A stretch of 64,000 nt of DNA from Gordius sp. MW1 (GCA_964036665.1 OZ038532.1:18999037-19063036), one strand, 5' to 3'; counted from the first letter of the stretch, positions 23,001 to 33,460 are shown. Notes: a model not told the origin generated them from the letters alone. Made by a program: numbers and translations.

Positions 23001-24567
23001 AATTAATGTCAGGAACTGATTTTACAAAATTTTTACACTAACAACTTACCGTAAAAATTAAGTCCCATAAATATTTTGTAACGCCCTACTGGATCATCCC
23101 CATCTGCAAGGTAACTAACACAGTTTTTAATCCACACTGAAGGACTATTGGGCCCAATGCTATATACACAATATAAGGTTAACAAAGAAAAAATATGTAG
23201 ATGATGCTTAAAATTGGAAGAAAAAAAGACACCCGATCAAAGTAGCAGAAAAAAAGCAGCCAAATGGGTCAGATCGAGATTGGTCAGGAGGGTTAGGGTT
23301 TTAGGTTAGGGTTAGGAGCACATCAAATTCCCTCCCCATTTGAGATTTAATTCTAAAATATTGATTATCTAAAAAAATATTTTTCTGCTACTTTTTCATC
23401 ATTCTGCTACTTTGACCCTGATTCGAAAAAAACTCTCTTTTTTAAAATATAATTAAAGGGAATTACACTTGATTGTGCATTGCCCAATCATAAGTCATGA
23501 GACTAAAACCATCAATATGATCTTTGAGTTTATCGTAATCTTCCCTCACAAACATGCCAAGTTCTCTCACACTAGTCAATATAATTATTATTTTAATTTT
23601 TTATACTCATTGTAGAATGGTGGAGGGATAACCAGTATAAGAACTTTTTTGACAGAATGAAGACGTTGTGATAAATGTTTGAGAAAATGCATGAGATCCC
23701 TAAATTTATGTTGAAATATGCATTGCACATAATTTATAAAAGGATAGTTTACTCTTTCATTTTAAGAGTTTCTGGGTTCCATATTTCCAAAACCACACCA
23801 TCATAATTTTTATTTTTAATGAGGTTATCAAAAACAAATATACAATCTTCCATAGTTGACTCTGATGTAAACAAGGACTCATAATCTTTTGATGTCCATC
23901 CTTCAAAAACTATCCTTGGAACTAAAACAAAAGTTGATAATTATAAAACCAACAAATATTATGACAAAAGGCTAATATTGAATTAATTACCTATTTTAAT
24001 TTTTTTGCTCTTGTTCTTTACCCTTTTAATCCATTCTAAAAAAAATATTATACTCTTTTTAAAAATAAATATTTTATAATAACTTTAAAAAGCAATGATT
24101 AAAACCTCCATCATAGCTATCTTCCTTTATTTTACATTCAGGCCTCATTTGATACCAAACTGGGGCAATATGTGTAAATTTATGTGCAAAAAGCTCAGTT
24201 ACATTGTAGCCATGTGTATTCCACTAAAAATGGTAGATATGTCGACTTTTAAGTAAATTTACAGGTGTAACATATCCCAAAACATAATTATGAAAAAATT
24301 TTCCGTTGCAAGATTTACCGTTACAATAAATTTCGTGATTATTTATAATTTCTTCAACATCAAATGTCTCCTTTACAAGTTTCCTTTCAGAAACAGATTT
24401 GATGGACGTTTTAATCTTCTGCCATAAGTATATTAATAAAATCTTGTAAAAATATATACTTTGATAGTTTCAACACCCTTGCTTTTTTTCTTATTTTCCT
24501 TAGACAGAGTTTGTAATGAAAAATTCCAATATATCAACACGATCAAAAGAGTAAGCAACGACTTCAT
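19950..24567 (-). CDS. CHID1: CHID1-like chitinase-domain protein (complete, 10 exons)
   Basis: Ten exons join in consistent phase to 398 codons plus stop, close to the length I recall for CHID1-family proteins. Residues 1-22 (MKSLLTLLIVLIYW...) are a signal peptide, followed by TLSKENKKK. The GH18-like barrel starts at VLGYVTPWNTHGY (about residues 82-94) and includes KFTHIAPVWYQ, IVPRIVFEGW, YDGVVLEIW (residues 182-190; Glu188 takes the place of the GH18 catalytic Glu), LVIPPPF, DGFSLMTYDW, IFMGLNFYGKDY and the C-terminal GVSIWEVGQGLDYFYDLF. Known relatives are secreted or lysosomal saccharide-binding proteins with little proven chitinase activity. Intron lengths in order are 41, 39, 70, 69, 53, 35, 307, 2118 and 689 nt. 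All donors begin GT and all acceptors end AG. No stop or frameshift is seen. Splice sites are predicted by eye. Confidence 0.94.
20778..20931 (-). CDS. CHID1: CHID1-like exon 9
   Basis: 154 nt after a strong polypyrimidine tract and TTTTAG; KDYELPSSQEEP through GSSYVEKLQKYAP, CEWNKDWEES and CRYR, phase 1 to 2, donor GTTAAA. The 2.1-kb intron before it holds two inserted elements. Confidence 0.92.
21063..21500. mobile_element. MITE of the CATAGACTAGATAGACTGCTCATC family (copy 1)
   Basis: Ends CATAGACTAGATAGACTGCT and, inverted, CATGGACTAGAAGACTGCTC. The internal sequence matches 58011-58464 closely. Flanking 8-mers ACGGATTT and ATAGATTT match at 6 of 8. Lies in intron 8 of the CHID1-like gene. 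Confidence 0.8.
21912..22875. mobile_element. hAT-like element with ACCCGACCCGAA subterminal repeats
   Basis: Inverted ends TAGAGAACTGCA are flanked by 8-mers TCCGATGG (21904-21911) and TCTGATGG (22876-22883), 7 of 8 matching. Subterminal arrays of an ACCCGACCCGAAAGCATTTT motif lie at 21940-22060 and 22725-22830 in the same orientation. The interior is AT-rich; the GTGGCCAGAGG...GGGCAGCTGCCGCCCTCT patch at 22118-22160 looks like a decayed piece of another element. It lies in intron 8 of the CHID1-like gene. Confidence 0.85.
23050..23159 (-). CDS. CHID1: CHID1-like exon 8
   Basis: 110 nt, IGPNSPSVW through KIFMGLNFY, phase 2 to 1, strong donor GTAAGT. GPN-P and LNFYG are landmark segments of the family. 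Confidence 0.93.
23228..23424. mobile_element. MITE of the GGTCAAAGT(A/C)GCAG family in CHID1-like intron 7
   Basis: Imperfect inverted ends (GACACCCGATCAAAGTAGCAG; right end inverted GAATCAGGGTCAAAGTAGCAG) are flanked by the identical 8-mer GAAAAAAA (23220-23227, 23425-23432). The interior holds a GGTTAGGGTTTTAGGTTAGG run. Related to 26479-26725. The duplication is low-complexity, so its weight is modest. Confidence 0.75.
23467..23571 (-). CDS. CHID1: CHID1-like exon 7
   Basis: 105 nt, VRELGMF through DGFSLMTYDWAMHNQ, phase 2 to 2. An alternative acceptor 6 nt inside (intron 41 nt) also keeps frame; the donor is GTAATT. Confidence 0.88.
23607..23699 (-). CDS. CHID1: CHID1-like exon 6
   Basis: 93 nt, DLMHFLKHLSQRL to VIPPPFYN, phase 2 to 2, donor GTATAA. 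The next intron is only 35 nt with this acceptor choice. Confidence 0.9.
   Translation of the reverse strand, partial: GSHAFSQTFITTSSFCQKSSYTGYPSTILQ
23753..23921 (-). CDS. CHID1: CHID1-like exon 5 (contains YDGVVLEIW)
   Basis: 169 nt, PRIVFEGW through NPETLKMK, phase 1 to 2, donor GTAAAC. Carries the segment equivalent to the GH18 DxxDxDxE region with the Glu kept. Confidence 0.93.
23991..24035 (-). CDS. CHID1: CHID1-like exon 4 (45-nt micro-exon)
   Basis: A 45-nt exon, WIKRVKNKSKKIKI, between acceptor TTTTTTAG and donor GTAATT, phase 1 to 1. It is supported by continuity into VPRIVFEGW. Confidence 0.88.
24106..24223 (-). CDS. CHID1: CHID1-like exon 3
   Basis: Starts WNTHGYNVTELF after acceptor TTTTTAG and ends YDG plus one base (phase 1) at donor GTTTTA, which is weak. 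Encodes the first barrel strands. Confidence 0.9.
24263..24418 (-). CDS. CHID1: CHID1-like exon 2
   Basis: 52 codons between acceptor GGCAG and donor GTAAAT, phase 0 to 0. Encodes the segment before the barrel and ends VLGYVTP. Confidence 0.92.
24460..24567 (-). CDS. CHID1: CHID1-like exon 1
   Basis: ATG at 24567; 36 codons holding the signal peptide and ending VETIK in phase 0 at donor GTATAT. This Met directly precedes a hydrophobic leader (LLTLLIVLIYW). The frame is open further upstream without other support. Confidence 0.9.
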
Positions 24568-25391
24568 CGCTAACACGTGTAATAATGAATGAATTATACA
24601 GCTGATACAACTGATGATTTTAAAATATGGTGACGATTCGGAAGCATTTGACAAAAAAGCAAAAAACAAATAAATGTCTACGGAAATGCATTTGTCGAAT
24701 GACATGAGAAATTTTAAATCTTTACTAAAATGTTAGTGATGACTATATAAAATAAACTTGACAATGTGCAAAAATTTTGTTTATTCCTGATAATATATGA
24801 AGATAAGATAATATTCATAGACATTCATAGACATTCATTTAACAGTTTGTCAGTTAAATTTTTGTCGAATGATACCATGTGGTGGCAAACACACAATAGA
24901 AATTTGTTGATTATCACCTAATTGGCAAATAATAAAAAACTACAAATACCTTAAGCTGTAACAAAAAACAACCCCCAATTCTGTCATAAAGACTTTAAAT
25001 ATATTTATTATAAATATATTGTGATTTGTAAGCTAATTGCTGACTTTGGTTAATCGTAAATATATTTCCTTCTTATAATACCTTAAATTATTCAATGACT
25101 GATTATAACCGAATTTGTTTCTAAGTTTAGATTGTTAATATGTACATAGAGATAACGGCTTACACTCTTTCTTTCTATTAAGTGCTAACTGCAATGGTGT
25201 AGGTTAAATTTTACATTGGGAAGGGGGGGGGGGAATCGGCGCTTTAAATTTAGTCAAGTAATAATGGGTAAACGGCAGCCTTATTTTTTCCTATACCTGT
25301 TTCTTAAACTGAATGGTCAACCCTTCCATGTATTTTCCTCTTATACCTCAGACAGAATTCGCTTAAACTTGTACCTTTTCAACCCTCATCA
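24568..25391. other. Upstream region of the CHID1-like gene
   Basis: No other gene is seen. At 24660-24870 there are ATGTCTACGG / ATGTCTATGAATG-type motifs and TTTGTCGAATGA in both orientations. These also occur at 43757-43985, indicating a decayed MITE just 5' of the start codon. Promoter elements could not be assigned. Confidence 0.4.
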
Positions 25392-25399
25392 GTATTCTG

Positions 25400-26470
25400 T
25401 AGTGCTGCAAACATTTTTAAAAAAATTGAACGCGTTCGCGTTCAACGTTCATTGACAAAAATTGAACTCATTCACGTTCACCTTCGTTTTCAAAAAGGAA
25501 TGCGTTTACGTTCATGAACGTGTTCACGTTCGTTCAAAATTTTAGGATGAATTTTTTTTAAATTTAATTTAATATAAATAAATGTCTTTTATTTTTTAAC
25601 ACAATATATTAGCCATAAAAATAATAGGTTTATTTCTATTCTATAATTGTAAATATAATATAATAGAGCGAATATAAAGATTATTTATTTACAAAAAAAA
25701 ATTCTTATCAATTTTTAAAAATAATTGTTTTTTAAAATTTTCGTCTGATAAGCAGGAACGCTTGGCAGTTAATACAGGGTTAGCTATACTAAAACCCGCT
25801 CCACAGGGGCAGCTGAGGGGATTTGAGTATTATACTTAATAAACAAATCTTTTAAAGCAGGAAATTTAGTAAAAACATTTCATATCCTTTGCTTCAAAAA
25901 ATTGTGATAAGATATCATCCTCCAATCCGCCCTCTACTTCCTCGTCAAAAAATGATATTTTGGAATCGACAATTCTTTCATTATCAATTCTATGGGTTTC
26001 GAACCCTTTTTTCAATAAAACTAAATGTTTATTCTTGTTTACATTTAATAATTATTAAATTCGGTCCTTTATATTAAATGAGTAATTATCATATTTTGGC
26101 CATGGCAATGTCAATTCATCTGCCGATTTTGAATATTCATAATCTGAAGATGACGACGATATAATAATAAGATTGTCCATATTAACCTATAAATTGAATT
26201 TGCACGTTTATGTTAAAAGTATTTCAGAATGGGTAATAGAAAAAAGGAAAAACAGCTGATTAAAAAATATAAGTCCTTTTTGTTACAAAATTCGGATTAA
26301 CATCATTTTTCAAATAAATAAAAAGGGGTTTTTAAAATTGAACGAACGTTAAATTTGAACGCGTTCATCAAAAAAAAAGGAACGCGTTCACGTTCAAAGT
26401 TCACCAAAAAAAAGAAACACCGTTTATCATTTTGCTTAAAAATTTGAACGCGTTCATTCACAACACTAGT
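25400..26470. mobile_element. hAT element with GAACGCGTTCACGTTC subterminal repeats
   Basis: Ends TAGTGCTGCAAA and TAGTGTTGTGAA (right, inverted) are flanked by GTATTCTG (25392-25399) and GTATTATG (26471-26478), 7 of 8 matching. Repeats of GAACGCGTTC and CACGTTC crowd 25430-25545 and 26340-26460. A degraded hAT transposase C-terminus on the minus strand supports the assignment. Confidence 0.9.
25742..25837 (-). pseudogene. hAT transposase C-terminal dimerisation-domain remnant
   Basis: Minus-strand translation gives IPSAAPVERVLV, then after a frameshift VLTAKRSCLSDENFKK. S-A-PVER-V followed by LTxKRsxLsDe is the conserved hAT C-terminal signature. The piece is short and broken; the catalytic region is not recognisable. 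Confidence 0.8.
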
Positions 26471-26478
26471 ATTATGGG

Positions 26479-26725
26479 GAACCGGTCAAAGTCGCAGAAA
26501 AAAAGCAGCAGAATTGGTCAAAACTGGTCACATCAAGATTGGTCAGGAGGGTTAGGGCTAGGGTTAGTGTTTTAGGTCAGCCTTTTAGGTTCGGGTTAGG
26601 GTTAGATGCACATCAAATTCCGGACCCATTTGAGATTTAATTCTAATATATTGATTATCTAAAATCTTGTCTGACCAGTTCTGGCCAATTCTGCTGCTTT
26701 TTTACTGCGACTTTGACCCCGATTC
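26479..26725. mobile_element. MITE of the GGTCAAAGT(A/C)GCAG family, abutting a hAT element
   Basis: Inverted ends GGGAACCGGTCAAAGTCGCAG and GAATCGGGGTCAAAGTCGCAG (right, inverted), with matching inner AGCAGCAGAATTGG segments, are flanked by the identical 8-mer GTATTATG at 26471-26478 and 26726-26733. The left copy is also the right-hand duplication of the neighbouring hAT element. The interior contains GGTTAGGG-type runs. Confidence 0.88.
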
Positions 26726-26733
26726 GTATTATG

Positions 26734-27184
26734 CATTTAATCAGCTTAGATCTTACAACGTTTACTTTGATTTGCACTTTAATTAAGCTAAAAACTATAT
26801 CCCGCACAAAGTGTTTAAAAAATAATATATTATTGGATATCATTTGCAAAACAGCCTGGAGGCTATATCAAATTATTTAATGTACAATGATTTGTAAACT
26901 ACAAAATGAGACCCTAAAACAATGACTATTGTCATTATTTTAGAATTATACAATATAAAATAATTAAAACGACGATTTTTATAACTCTAAAGTGTCGCAT
27001 CATTCCTTAAGAATCTAGCCTCAATCATAACAAGTTAGCCTTAAAAATAAGAATCTTTACGCTACTTTATACCCTTAAAGGCATCATGTTTACAATTGAG
27101 GTTTTGAGCCACAATTATATCAGGATCAACATTGCAACATTTTAAAGTTTTCTAAAAACTGAGACCCTTGCAAGGCGATAACTT
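26734..27184. other. AT-rich spacer
   Basis: No gene or repeat boundary is recognised between the MITE and the 5' repeats of the following LINE. Confidence 0.4.
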
Positions 27185-27945
27185 GATAGCATACAGAAGC
27201 ATCACATCTAGAACATTATAAATATCAATCAATTTATTCTTAATTTGCCTATAGAGGTAACATAGCTCATATTATTCCTAAATCAATTATTCCAACTTAA
27301 CATTCATTTGAGGTAACATAGCTCATATTATTCCTAAATCAATTATTCCAACTTAACACCCATTTGGTATATGAACCTATATTAACATAGCTTAATTCAC
27401 AAAGCTTTATATAACCATTGACTTAATCAACATAAACTTTTAACAAGTGTTAATTCTTCAAAGGTAAACCTCAAAGTACTTTGCCAACTTTTGATTTGAT
27501 AGTTTATATTAAAACTGATCCAGAGATGTGCTTTGAAAGAATAATGGCAAGAGGACTAAAGGAAGCAAAATAAAACCAATTTTATTTTTAAACAACAAAC
27601 CCAACTTTTCAATTAATTTTATAATAATATGATACATATATGTGATAGCATACAGAAGCATCACATTTAGAACATTATAAATATCAATCAATTTATTCCT
27701 AATTTGCCTATAGAGGTAACATAGCTCATATTATTCCTAAATCAATTATTCCAACTTAACATCCATTTGAGGTAACATAGCTCATATTATTCCTAAATCA
27801 ATTATTCCAACTTAACACTCATTTGGTATATGAACTTATATTAACATAGCTTAATTCACAAAGCTTTATATAACCATTGACTTAATCAACATAAACTTTT
27901 AACAAGTGTTAATTCTTCAATGGTAAACCTCAAAATACTTTGCCC
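27185..27945 (+). repeat. Duplicated LINE 5' region with internal 60-bp tandem repeat
   Basis: A segment of about 300 bp starting GATAGCATACAGAAGCATCACAT at 27186 recurs at 27641, an offset of about 455 bp. Each holds two tandem copies of a unit of about 60 bp, GAGGTAACATAGCTCATATTATTCC. The second copy runs into the reading frame (ATG 27920). The first is followed by about 155 bp of other sequence. Confidence 0.88.
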
Positions 27946-30650
27946 AACTTGCAAGAGGATAATAGGTGTTAATAAGAACAATATTTTTCTCATACATGGT
28001 CCAGTTTCAGTAAGATGTGTTTATTCAGGTAAAAAAGCCCCTCCTGCCATCACAATGCCCCCAGTTGTATTAGTATTTAATAGTGAGGAACAAGCTGTTT
28101 CTGTAGGTACAGGTGAAGATAATGAGCAAACAGAAACTAGTGATTTCCAAAGCCATAGTACTATAGTAAACAATTTATCATCCAACCAATCTCCTGACTT
28201 ATCGTGGAGTAATGCCTATCTCTCTTTTCCTTTTCCCAACACAATATCCAGAATTCCTAGGGGGGCAAGACCAGCAATTCAGCAATTTCTAATTAATGTA
28301 ATCAACTCAATCACAAATGACCCAATAACCCTATCCTACTGGGATAAACTTTTTAAATTTACATATTATATCCTTTTTGTTAGACCTCCTCAGGAAGTAA
28401 ACCTTTCTAAACATAAGATTCAATCCTCAACTTTAGCACTGACACACCCCTAAGCCCTATGCTAATCAAACCTCCTTTTGTATCAACTTTAAAACAAACT
28501 GCAAAGCTTGTATCCAGCAAAATTAATCATTTTAACCCTAAAGGGGCTCTCCGGGTTTTTTATGGTAATAACACAATTGCCTCATGCAGCTTAGAATCAT
28601 ATGAAGAGCTTAAATTAAAGCATCCTCCTCCTTCATCTATAAATACCCAATCACTAAATCAAATTTATCCTTAGATTGTAATGAAGTCGCATATGCCATT
28701 AATTCCTTCCCCTTAGATTCTGCAGCCGGGTTAGATGGAATTCGCCCAGTATTTCTCCAAGATCTAATCAAAATTAATAATCTGAACTCAACAAGCCTCC
28801 TAAATTCCTTAACATCCTTATGTAATACTATCCTGAATGGAAACATCCCCCATGACATAATACCTATATTATTTGGCGCCAAACTAATAGCTATTAAGAA
28901 GCCTGACGATTCCCTTAGACCTATAGCTATCGGGGGAGCATTTCGAAGAATTATTTCCAAAATTATCTGTAGATAAAATTAAGCCTAAAATTTCGACGAA
29001 ATTAAACCCTCACCAATTAGGCTTCGGTGTTAAGGGTGGCTGCGAAGCCGCAGCCATGCAACGAGACTTACTTTAGAAGCTACCCGCCCTACCACTGCCT
29101 GGTCAAATTAGATTTTTCCAACGCTTTTAATTGCATCCGAAGGGAGGCCCTCCCTCATTGAAAATTTTATCGAGTATTTTCCAGAGTTTCAAAACTACAT
29201 CCTAATGAGCTACGGATCAACTTCATTTTTAAAATTTGGTAATTTTAAAATAAACTCTTCCGAAGGCATTCAGCAGGGGATCCCCTCAGTCCACCCTTAT
29301 TTTGCATAGGAATTCACAAATTAGTTGAAAAAATATCCAACGACTGTAATTTAACGCTAAACACTTGGTACCTGGACGACGCCACCTTTTGTGGTCATCC
29401 AGACGACGTTCACAAAGCTATAAATATTATAAAACTCTACGAACCAATTTTAAACCTAAAGCTAAATGAAATCAAATGCGAAATTTTCCAGCCTCCTGAC
29501 TGCTCGGAATACCCCCATTTATTCCCATTTTACCCACTCAAAAAGAAGCTATGTGCCACCTCGGTCCTTCTATAGGTGGAAAATTAGGATTAGCTAATTA
29601 TTTGGTGAAAAACCTAGACATTTTAACCTCTAAAGTAGACCTTTTAAAGATGATACAGCACATTACGCGTTTTATATAATGAAAAATTATTTCAACATAT
29701 CTAAAATCCAGCACTGTTTTCGATCCTCAGGTGCTTTTTTACACACTGATATTTTAAATCTCTACGAAAAAAATATAAAAATTATTTTAGAATCCATTTT
29801 AAATATAAAATTTGATACTCACAGCTGGCTGCAATCATCGCTTCCCACTAAAGCTGGCGGCCTAGGAATTCGTTCCCCTGCCGCCATCTCCCTAGTCTCC
29901 TACATATCCTCGTTCAAATCTGTAGAGGATATTGTTTTTAAATTAATCCCAATAAGGGAAGACCCCCTTTTACCCATAGCTTTAGCTATGTGGAAACTTA
30001 ACGTCAACCCTGATTCACCCCAACCAATCACCTCACGACAAAAGGATTGGGATGCTGGGCTGGTGTCGCGCTCCGTCGATTACCTAATTTCGAGCTGCGA
30101 TGCCGCCCAGTGTGCCAATCTAAGGTCATTCCTGCTAGATGGCTCTGGCCACGAGTGGCTAGAGGCCTATCCCACCATATTCTTAGGGACGATGCTAGAA
30201 GATCAAGAAATTTCCTATTCCATAGCTCTACGGCTTGGAATAAAATTTTCAAAACCTTTTGCGTGTCGTAACTGTAATGTAGGGGTGGATGAACAAGCCA
30301 GGCATCCCCTCCATTGCCTAGCCAACAAATATAAATATGTTAGACATCAAAAAGCCAATATTTTAATTCAAACTGCCCTAAAAAAAGCCAACATCCCGTC
30401 TATTTTAGAACCATCAGACCCCTCTTTGGAGGGTCGCATGCGACCAGACGGATCCTCTTTGGTTCCCTGGAGCAAAGGCCTGCCAATTAAGTGGGATTTT
30501 ACCTGCGTAGACCTCTTCGCCCCCTCAAACCTTACCATTGATTCTTTGGCCGCTGAGGGGCGAAAATTTAATACAAAGCCCTTTTGGACCCTAACATTTT
30601 TATCCCTTTGGTTGCCTCTTGTTCGGGCACCTTTGGTAAACAAGCTTTAG
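27920..30650 (+). pseudogene. RLE-LINE polyprotein pseudogene
   Basis: N-terminus: CPTCKRI and HGPVSVRC form a zinc-finger-like Cys/His cluster. RT: AAGLDGIRPVFLQDL (about 28720), GAKLIAIKKPDDSLRPIAIGG (about 28875-28940), HQLGFGVKGGCEAA (about 29010) and the catalytic WYLDDAT (about 29367-29390). C-terminus: an intact 29679-30650 frame with KAGGLGIRSP, the zinc motif CRNCNVGVDEQARHPLHC (about 30260-30318) and RPDGSSLVPW...KWDFTCVD (about 30442-30511), the PD...D endonuclease motif. Stops and frameshifts between 28450 and 29680 make it inactive. Confidence 0.87.
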
Positions 30651-30895
30651 GTTTTTTTAAGGAGCTAGGAAGACGTTCACCTCCTCCAAACATTCTATAC
30701 CCTTTCTCCTTAAACAAAGACTCGGTATCCTTAAAGCGAGATACAACTTTAAATCGCTGACCGACTCGTGGCCTCTTTTAGCTGATGATTTCGATGTAGA
30801 CTGATTTTTAATTTTTTTTTATATATTTATTTCATATCCTGTATTGTCAATATCTACGTATTTGATTCAATAAACTTTTAATAAAAAAAAAAATT

Positions 30896-33133
30896 AATAT
30901 AACAATGTAATTTATGGATTTTAATATACTTAGGCTTTATCCCGAATAATATTTAAACTAAGTCTAGTCCCTAAAAAGTAGAATTTCATTAAGTCTTTTA
31001 TTCATTTTGCAAATAAATTCATAAAGTGTAGGGAAATCTGATTTAGTCCTATAACGCTCTGCCTGGCATTATAAGTTGTGCTCTGACAATACTGAAATCG
31101 GGCTCGAGGAGGGCCTGAGGACCAATCCAACTTAAGGCCACATGGCCCGAGTAAACTCAGGCCAACAAACCTTGTAAAACGTAATTTTTCAAAATTAACA
31201 CAACTCTTTACATTAATAAGCTCCTACAGCGTTCCCTGTAGACAATTCTTTTTTGCCCATAATATAATTTTTTGTGCTTTTAATAAAAAAACACATATCA
31301 AATTACGATTTTAACCTAATAAATAAACAATTCAAAGTGCTGATATGATTTATTATATTGACATTTAAAGTTTGAATATTATAATGATAATTTAGCAGTT
31401 AATTTGGATTTATCATCAGTTTATTTGTCATACTTAATATATTTAAGCTATGTATAAAATTATTTTTCTTATACATCTATAAGGTAAGATTAATTAAGGA
31501 TATTTTAAATTTGAAATTAAAAAAAAATATTGGGGCTCTAGTTGGGCTAAAACTTAAAAGACACATTAAGCATGGTGGGATGGCTCTAAATTAAGCTTTC
31601 ATTAGATTAAGCCAAATGCGATACGCAAGGCATTAATCATTCTGTTTTTTCACATTTAATTAGAAAAATGAATAATAGCACAAATAAGGTAGGTTGGGGG
31701 GGGGGGTCTTAAGCCCACTCTAGCTATGGAATTGGGTTGACTTATGCTATTTTAAGTCAATGGTTGGACTTGGGGGACAAAAGGAACATATAAAAAATGT
31801 ATCATTAAAGTTAATTTTCCATTAATCGTGGCAATCGATTTGTACAAATCAATTTCCTATTTAAGATTGAACAAATTACATGGCGGCGCATTTCTCTACT
31901 CCTTAAGCCGCCATATCGAGAAAATTGCTGATGGGCAACCTGAGCACATCAAGAATTGTTTACTGGGCCGATTATGTTTTCAGTTATTTAAGTACATATA
32001 ACAGCGATAATTTAAATAATAATCTTTTTTACAAAGCAGCGTATAATTCCTTTAACTGTGGACAATTATTTGTCTAGACACAAGGTTTATCTCTAAGAAT
32101 TTGACAGAAGTGGTCTCTTTTTAAGGGTTCAAAAAATTTTAATTGATTTTTTAATCAACCCCCAACCCCGGCTACAATGCATCTATGTACTTATAAAAAC
32201 GCACCCCGCCTCAGACAGAGTAGTTAACTAATTGTTCAAATAGTTAAATCTTTTATTAGTGAGAGTATAGGTAGCTTTCTCCATAGCCTAGATAGACCCC
32301 TCATCAACTTTAAATAAATATGCCATTTTCCCGCCATTTTGAAATGTGCACAAATAAGGGATGGATTTATAGATTAAAGTAATTTTTATTAAAGTGTTTT
32401 TAAAAGGTAAAAAAAATATTGAACATTAAACATTAAAACATCAGTTAAATATATATTATTTACACAATTCATAAAAATAAAAACACTGTGATGATGTGAT
32501 GTTTAAGCAATTTGGTGTCCTCTGCTTTTTATTAATCATTTATTAACATTCGTTTTCGATGACTAATGAGGAAGGTAAATTCATTTTTTCCTCTTTGAAC
32601 AATGGGGAGCACTGCAGAGAGACATGGGAGATTGTCAAATTCAAAATGATGGATTGAATGCTACAAATTTATATGGAATTGGAGTGCTCTATCTGCAATT
32701 TTTGAAAATTATAAAGTAAAAGCTCTATTCGGTTGATTTTTATATTTTATCATTAACTTTTTAATAAAATGTGAAAAAAATTTTGGCTTCGTTATTAAGG
32801 TTCTTATTTTGCGCTTCTTAAATCTTTAGAATTGTTTATTCTAACTGCAATTACTTAATCCCTAGCACTTATTTACTCACCTGATGTTATCGTCTGCCTT
32901 TAATTTTAATTCGCATGAGGTCCCCACAAATTACTTTATTACTGTGTTATGTTCAATTATGATATAATAAGAACTATTTCGGACGAAGATAAATAATATT
33001 AATATAAAAAATAAACCCCCCAACTTTTATAAAAGTTTCAAGGTGATAAATCAAAAAATTTCAAATGATGGTTGCAATCAGACATAATCGCTAAATTTGT
33101 AAATACAAGGATTAATACTTATAATAATTTTAG
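30896..33133. other. Repeat-rich intergenic region
   Basis: No gene is seen. A GGGCTCGAGGAGGGCCTGAGG patch at 31104-31150 and a GGGGCTCTAGTTGGGCTA patch at 31532-31550 may be ends of one decayed element with GC-rich repeats. A diverged copy of the CATAGACTAGATAGACTGCTCATC MITE starts at 32282. A poly-G run lies at 31697-31706. Confidence 0.4.
32282..32690. mobile_element. Diverged MITE, CATAGACTAGATAGACTGCTCATC family (copy 3)
   Basis: Begins CATAGCCTAGATAGACCCCTCATC and shares internal order with 21063-21500 and 58011-58464 (CGCCATTTTGAAA, AAAGGTAAAAAAAATATTGA, CATTCGTTTT, GAGGAAGGTAAATT). The right end is too diverged to fix. Confidence 0.55.
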
Positions 33134-33460
33134 GCTTTGTACGTCAAAACCGTTTAATTGCAAAGCCTTGGGCCTGAAAATTTTCGCGATTACCGATATT
33201 TCGCGATTAAACGGTGGAACTAAAAGAATATGTACATTATATTAAATATTCATTTCTTACGCTTCGCAATAAAACGATATTTTATATAATTATCTGGTTG
33301 ATTTAAGGACTCGAAAATGTTTGTGAATATCCGATATTGTACTATTAAGCGATTTGTCAATAAACAATGTTTTTGTTAATATTTTCGTTTAAAAAAAACA
33401 AAATGGCGGTTAACTTCGCGATTAAAAGATTTTCGTGCTATTAAGAAGTTTCGACTGAAT
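33134..33460. mobile_element. Possible Tigger/pogo-like non-autonomous element
   Basis: CGCGATTAAACGG- and TTCGCGATTAAAAG-type motifs near both ends, and ends resembling CGTCAAAACCGTTTAATTGC and (inverted) CAGTCGAAACTTCTTAATAG, suggest a diverged inverted-repeat element of the pogo/Tigger type. The target duplication is not clean. Confidence 0.35.

Larger units (their letters stand above)
27185..30895 (+). mobile_element. RLE-type (R2-like) non-LTR retrotransposon, degenerate
   Basis: It has a duplicated 5' region (27185-27485 and 27640-27945), a disrupted long reading frame (27920-30650) and a 3' end with AATAAA and an A-rich tail at about 30868-30895. The C-terminal zinc motif followed by an RPD...D restriction-like endonuclease motif, with no APE domain, places it with the RLE-bearing LINEs. 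The exact clade cannot be fixed by eye. Confidence 0.82.

Noticed and set aside
28637..28960. 107-codon minus-strand frame
   Set aside because: It is antisense to the reverse-transcriptase region of the RLE-type LINE.
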